Shown: piece after piece, positions 12,687 to 13,071 of the stretch
Layout: each line of letters opens with the position of its first letter
Numbering within the stretch: position 1 is the stretch's first letter
Assembly: GCA_041661365.1 (NCBI GenBank)
Contig: JBAZUN010000133.1
Coordinates: forward strand, 1 to 13,071
Origin: CAITNQ01 sp041661365
GTDB taxonomy: Bacteria > Latescibacterota > UBA2968 > UBA8231
Length of the DNA: 13,071 nt
Reading direction: 5' to 3'
Notes under the pieces: generated by a model
What the model was told of the DNA's origin: nothing
Databases searched by the model: none
What the model saw: the letters and a program-made list of their open reading frames with translations, nothing else
Translations under genes and position numbers: made by a program

Positions 12687-13071
12687 TAGGAGACCCAGGC
12701 GCAGCAGGCGCAGTACCGGAGCGCCGCTCTCCCTGGACCGGGGCAGGTCGACCTCGAGCTCGGCGACCCAGTCGTTGTGCTCCTCCGGATCGACCAGCAT
12801 CTGCTGGACGTTCCAGCTCTGCCGGTCCTCCGACGGCCTGACGTAGGTGTGCCGAAGGTTGCGGGCCTCGGGGTCGAGGCGGAGCCGCTGGTGTTCGGTC
12901 AGGTACGCCTCCAGGACCCCGGCCAGCCGCTCGCCGGTCCACGCCTCTCCTCCCGCGTCGTCGACCGTCTCCAGGACGCCGAGGGCCTGCTCGGCATCGC
13001 CGGACTGCAGTCCCCGCAGGAAGGTGAAGATCCGGGTGCGGATCGCGGCGGTGAAAACCCGCTCGTTGCGA
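12675..13071 (-). CDS. DEAD/DEAH-box RNA helicase, DUF3516-type C-terminus (partial, runs off the window)
   Basis: Only the last 131 residues are present; the frame is open at the right edge. The visible part begins RNERVFTAAIRTRIFTFLRG. It carries LRLDPEARNLRHTYVRPSED and QQMLVDPEEHNDWVAELEVD, and closes with PVLRLLRLGLLAAR. These blocks match the conserved C-terminal DUF3516 region of large (about 800-900 residue) superfamily 2 helicases. The helicase motor itself lies beyond the window, so activity is inferred from the family. The stop TGA (12677-12675) and the last three codons (Ala-Ala-Arg) fall inside the terminal inverted repeat of the adjoining MITE-like element. The original gene end has therefore been replaced, apparently without loss of the conserved domain. 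It converges with the Gfo/Idh-FliG gene. Confidence 0.85.
   Translation of the reverse strand, partial: RNERVFTAAIRTRIFTFLRGLQSGDAEQALGVLETVDDAGGEAWTGERLAGVLEAYLTEHQRLRLDPEARNLRHTYVRPSEDRQSWNVQQMLVDPEEHNDWVAELEVDLPRSRESGAPVLRLLRLGLLAAR

Overview
This is a GC-rich bacterial window (roughly 70% G+C by eye). It is gene-dense, with GTG and TTG start codons, ATGA overlaps and clear Shine-Dalgarno sequences. No rRNA, tRNA, CRISPR array or transposase gene is visible. The gene mix is a multiheme cytochrome with a FAD/Fe-S oxidoreductase, several Gfo/Idh/MocA and uroporphyrinogen-decarboxylase-like enzymes, and a DUF3516 helicase. It fits an uncultured soil, sediment or marine lineage of the acidobacterial, planctomycete, latescibacterial or deltaproteobacterial kind; the sequence alone does not fix the phylum.

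Left end, minus strand (positions 2380 down to 1): a tightly packed three-gene redox operon. It encodes a five-helix, histidine-rich membrane protein that looks like a cytochrome b, a membrane-anchored protein with two [4Fe-4S] sites and a thioredoxin-reductase-like FAD/NAD(P) module, and an exported c-type cytochrome cut by the window edge. Together they look like a conduit carrying electrons between NAD(P)H or ferredoxin and periplasmic haem.

Positions 2381-2734: a 354-base divergent intergenic region. It holds the decayed remains of a PIN-domain (VapC-like) toxin gene, candidate promoters facing both ways, and a perfect CCGGCA/TGCCGG inverted repeat lying exactly between a candidate -35 and -10.

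Positions 2735-6172, plus strand: a four-gene operon encoding an M20 (ArgE/DapE-type) metallo-deacylase, a Gfo/Idh/MocA oxidoreductase, an unrecognised cytoplasmic 229-residue protein and a GcvR-like tandem-ACT protein. Positions 6203-7591, minus strand: an acyl-CoA dehydrogenase-family gene with a tandem 10-base repeat just upstream of its start.

Positions 7802-12477, plus strand: a second probable operon encoding an MFS transporter, a uroporphyrinogen-decarboxylase/methyltransferase-like enzyme, an exported Sel1-repeat protein and a second Gfo/Idh/MocA protein. The last is the most unusual gene here: a degenerate oxidoreductase domain followed by a C-terminal domain closely resembling the C-terminal domain of the flagellar switch protein FliG.

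Right end: a roughly 166-base MITE-like element with perfect 17-base terminal inverted repeats and two internal hairpins. It abuts the 3' end of a DEAD/DEAH helicase gene (DUF3516 family, minus strand, cut by the window end), and its terminal repeat supplies that gene's last three codons and stop.

The two plus-strand operons look catabolic (uptake, deacylation, oxidation, one-carbon or decarboxylation chemistry, amino-acid sensing), but the substrate cannot be read from the sequence.
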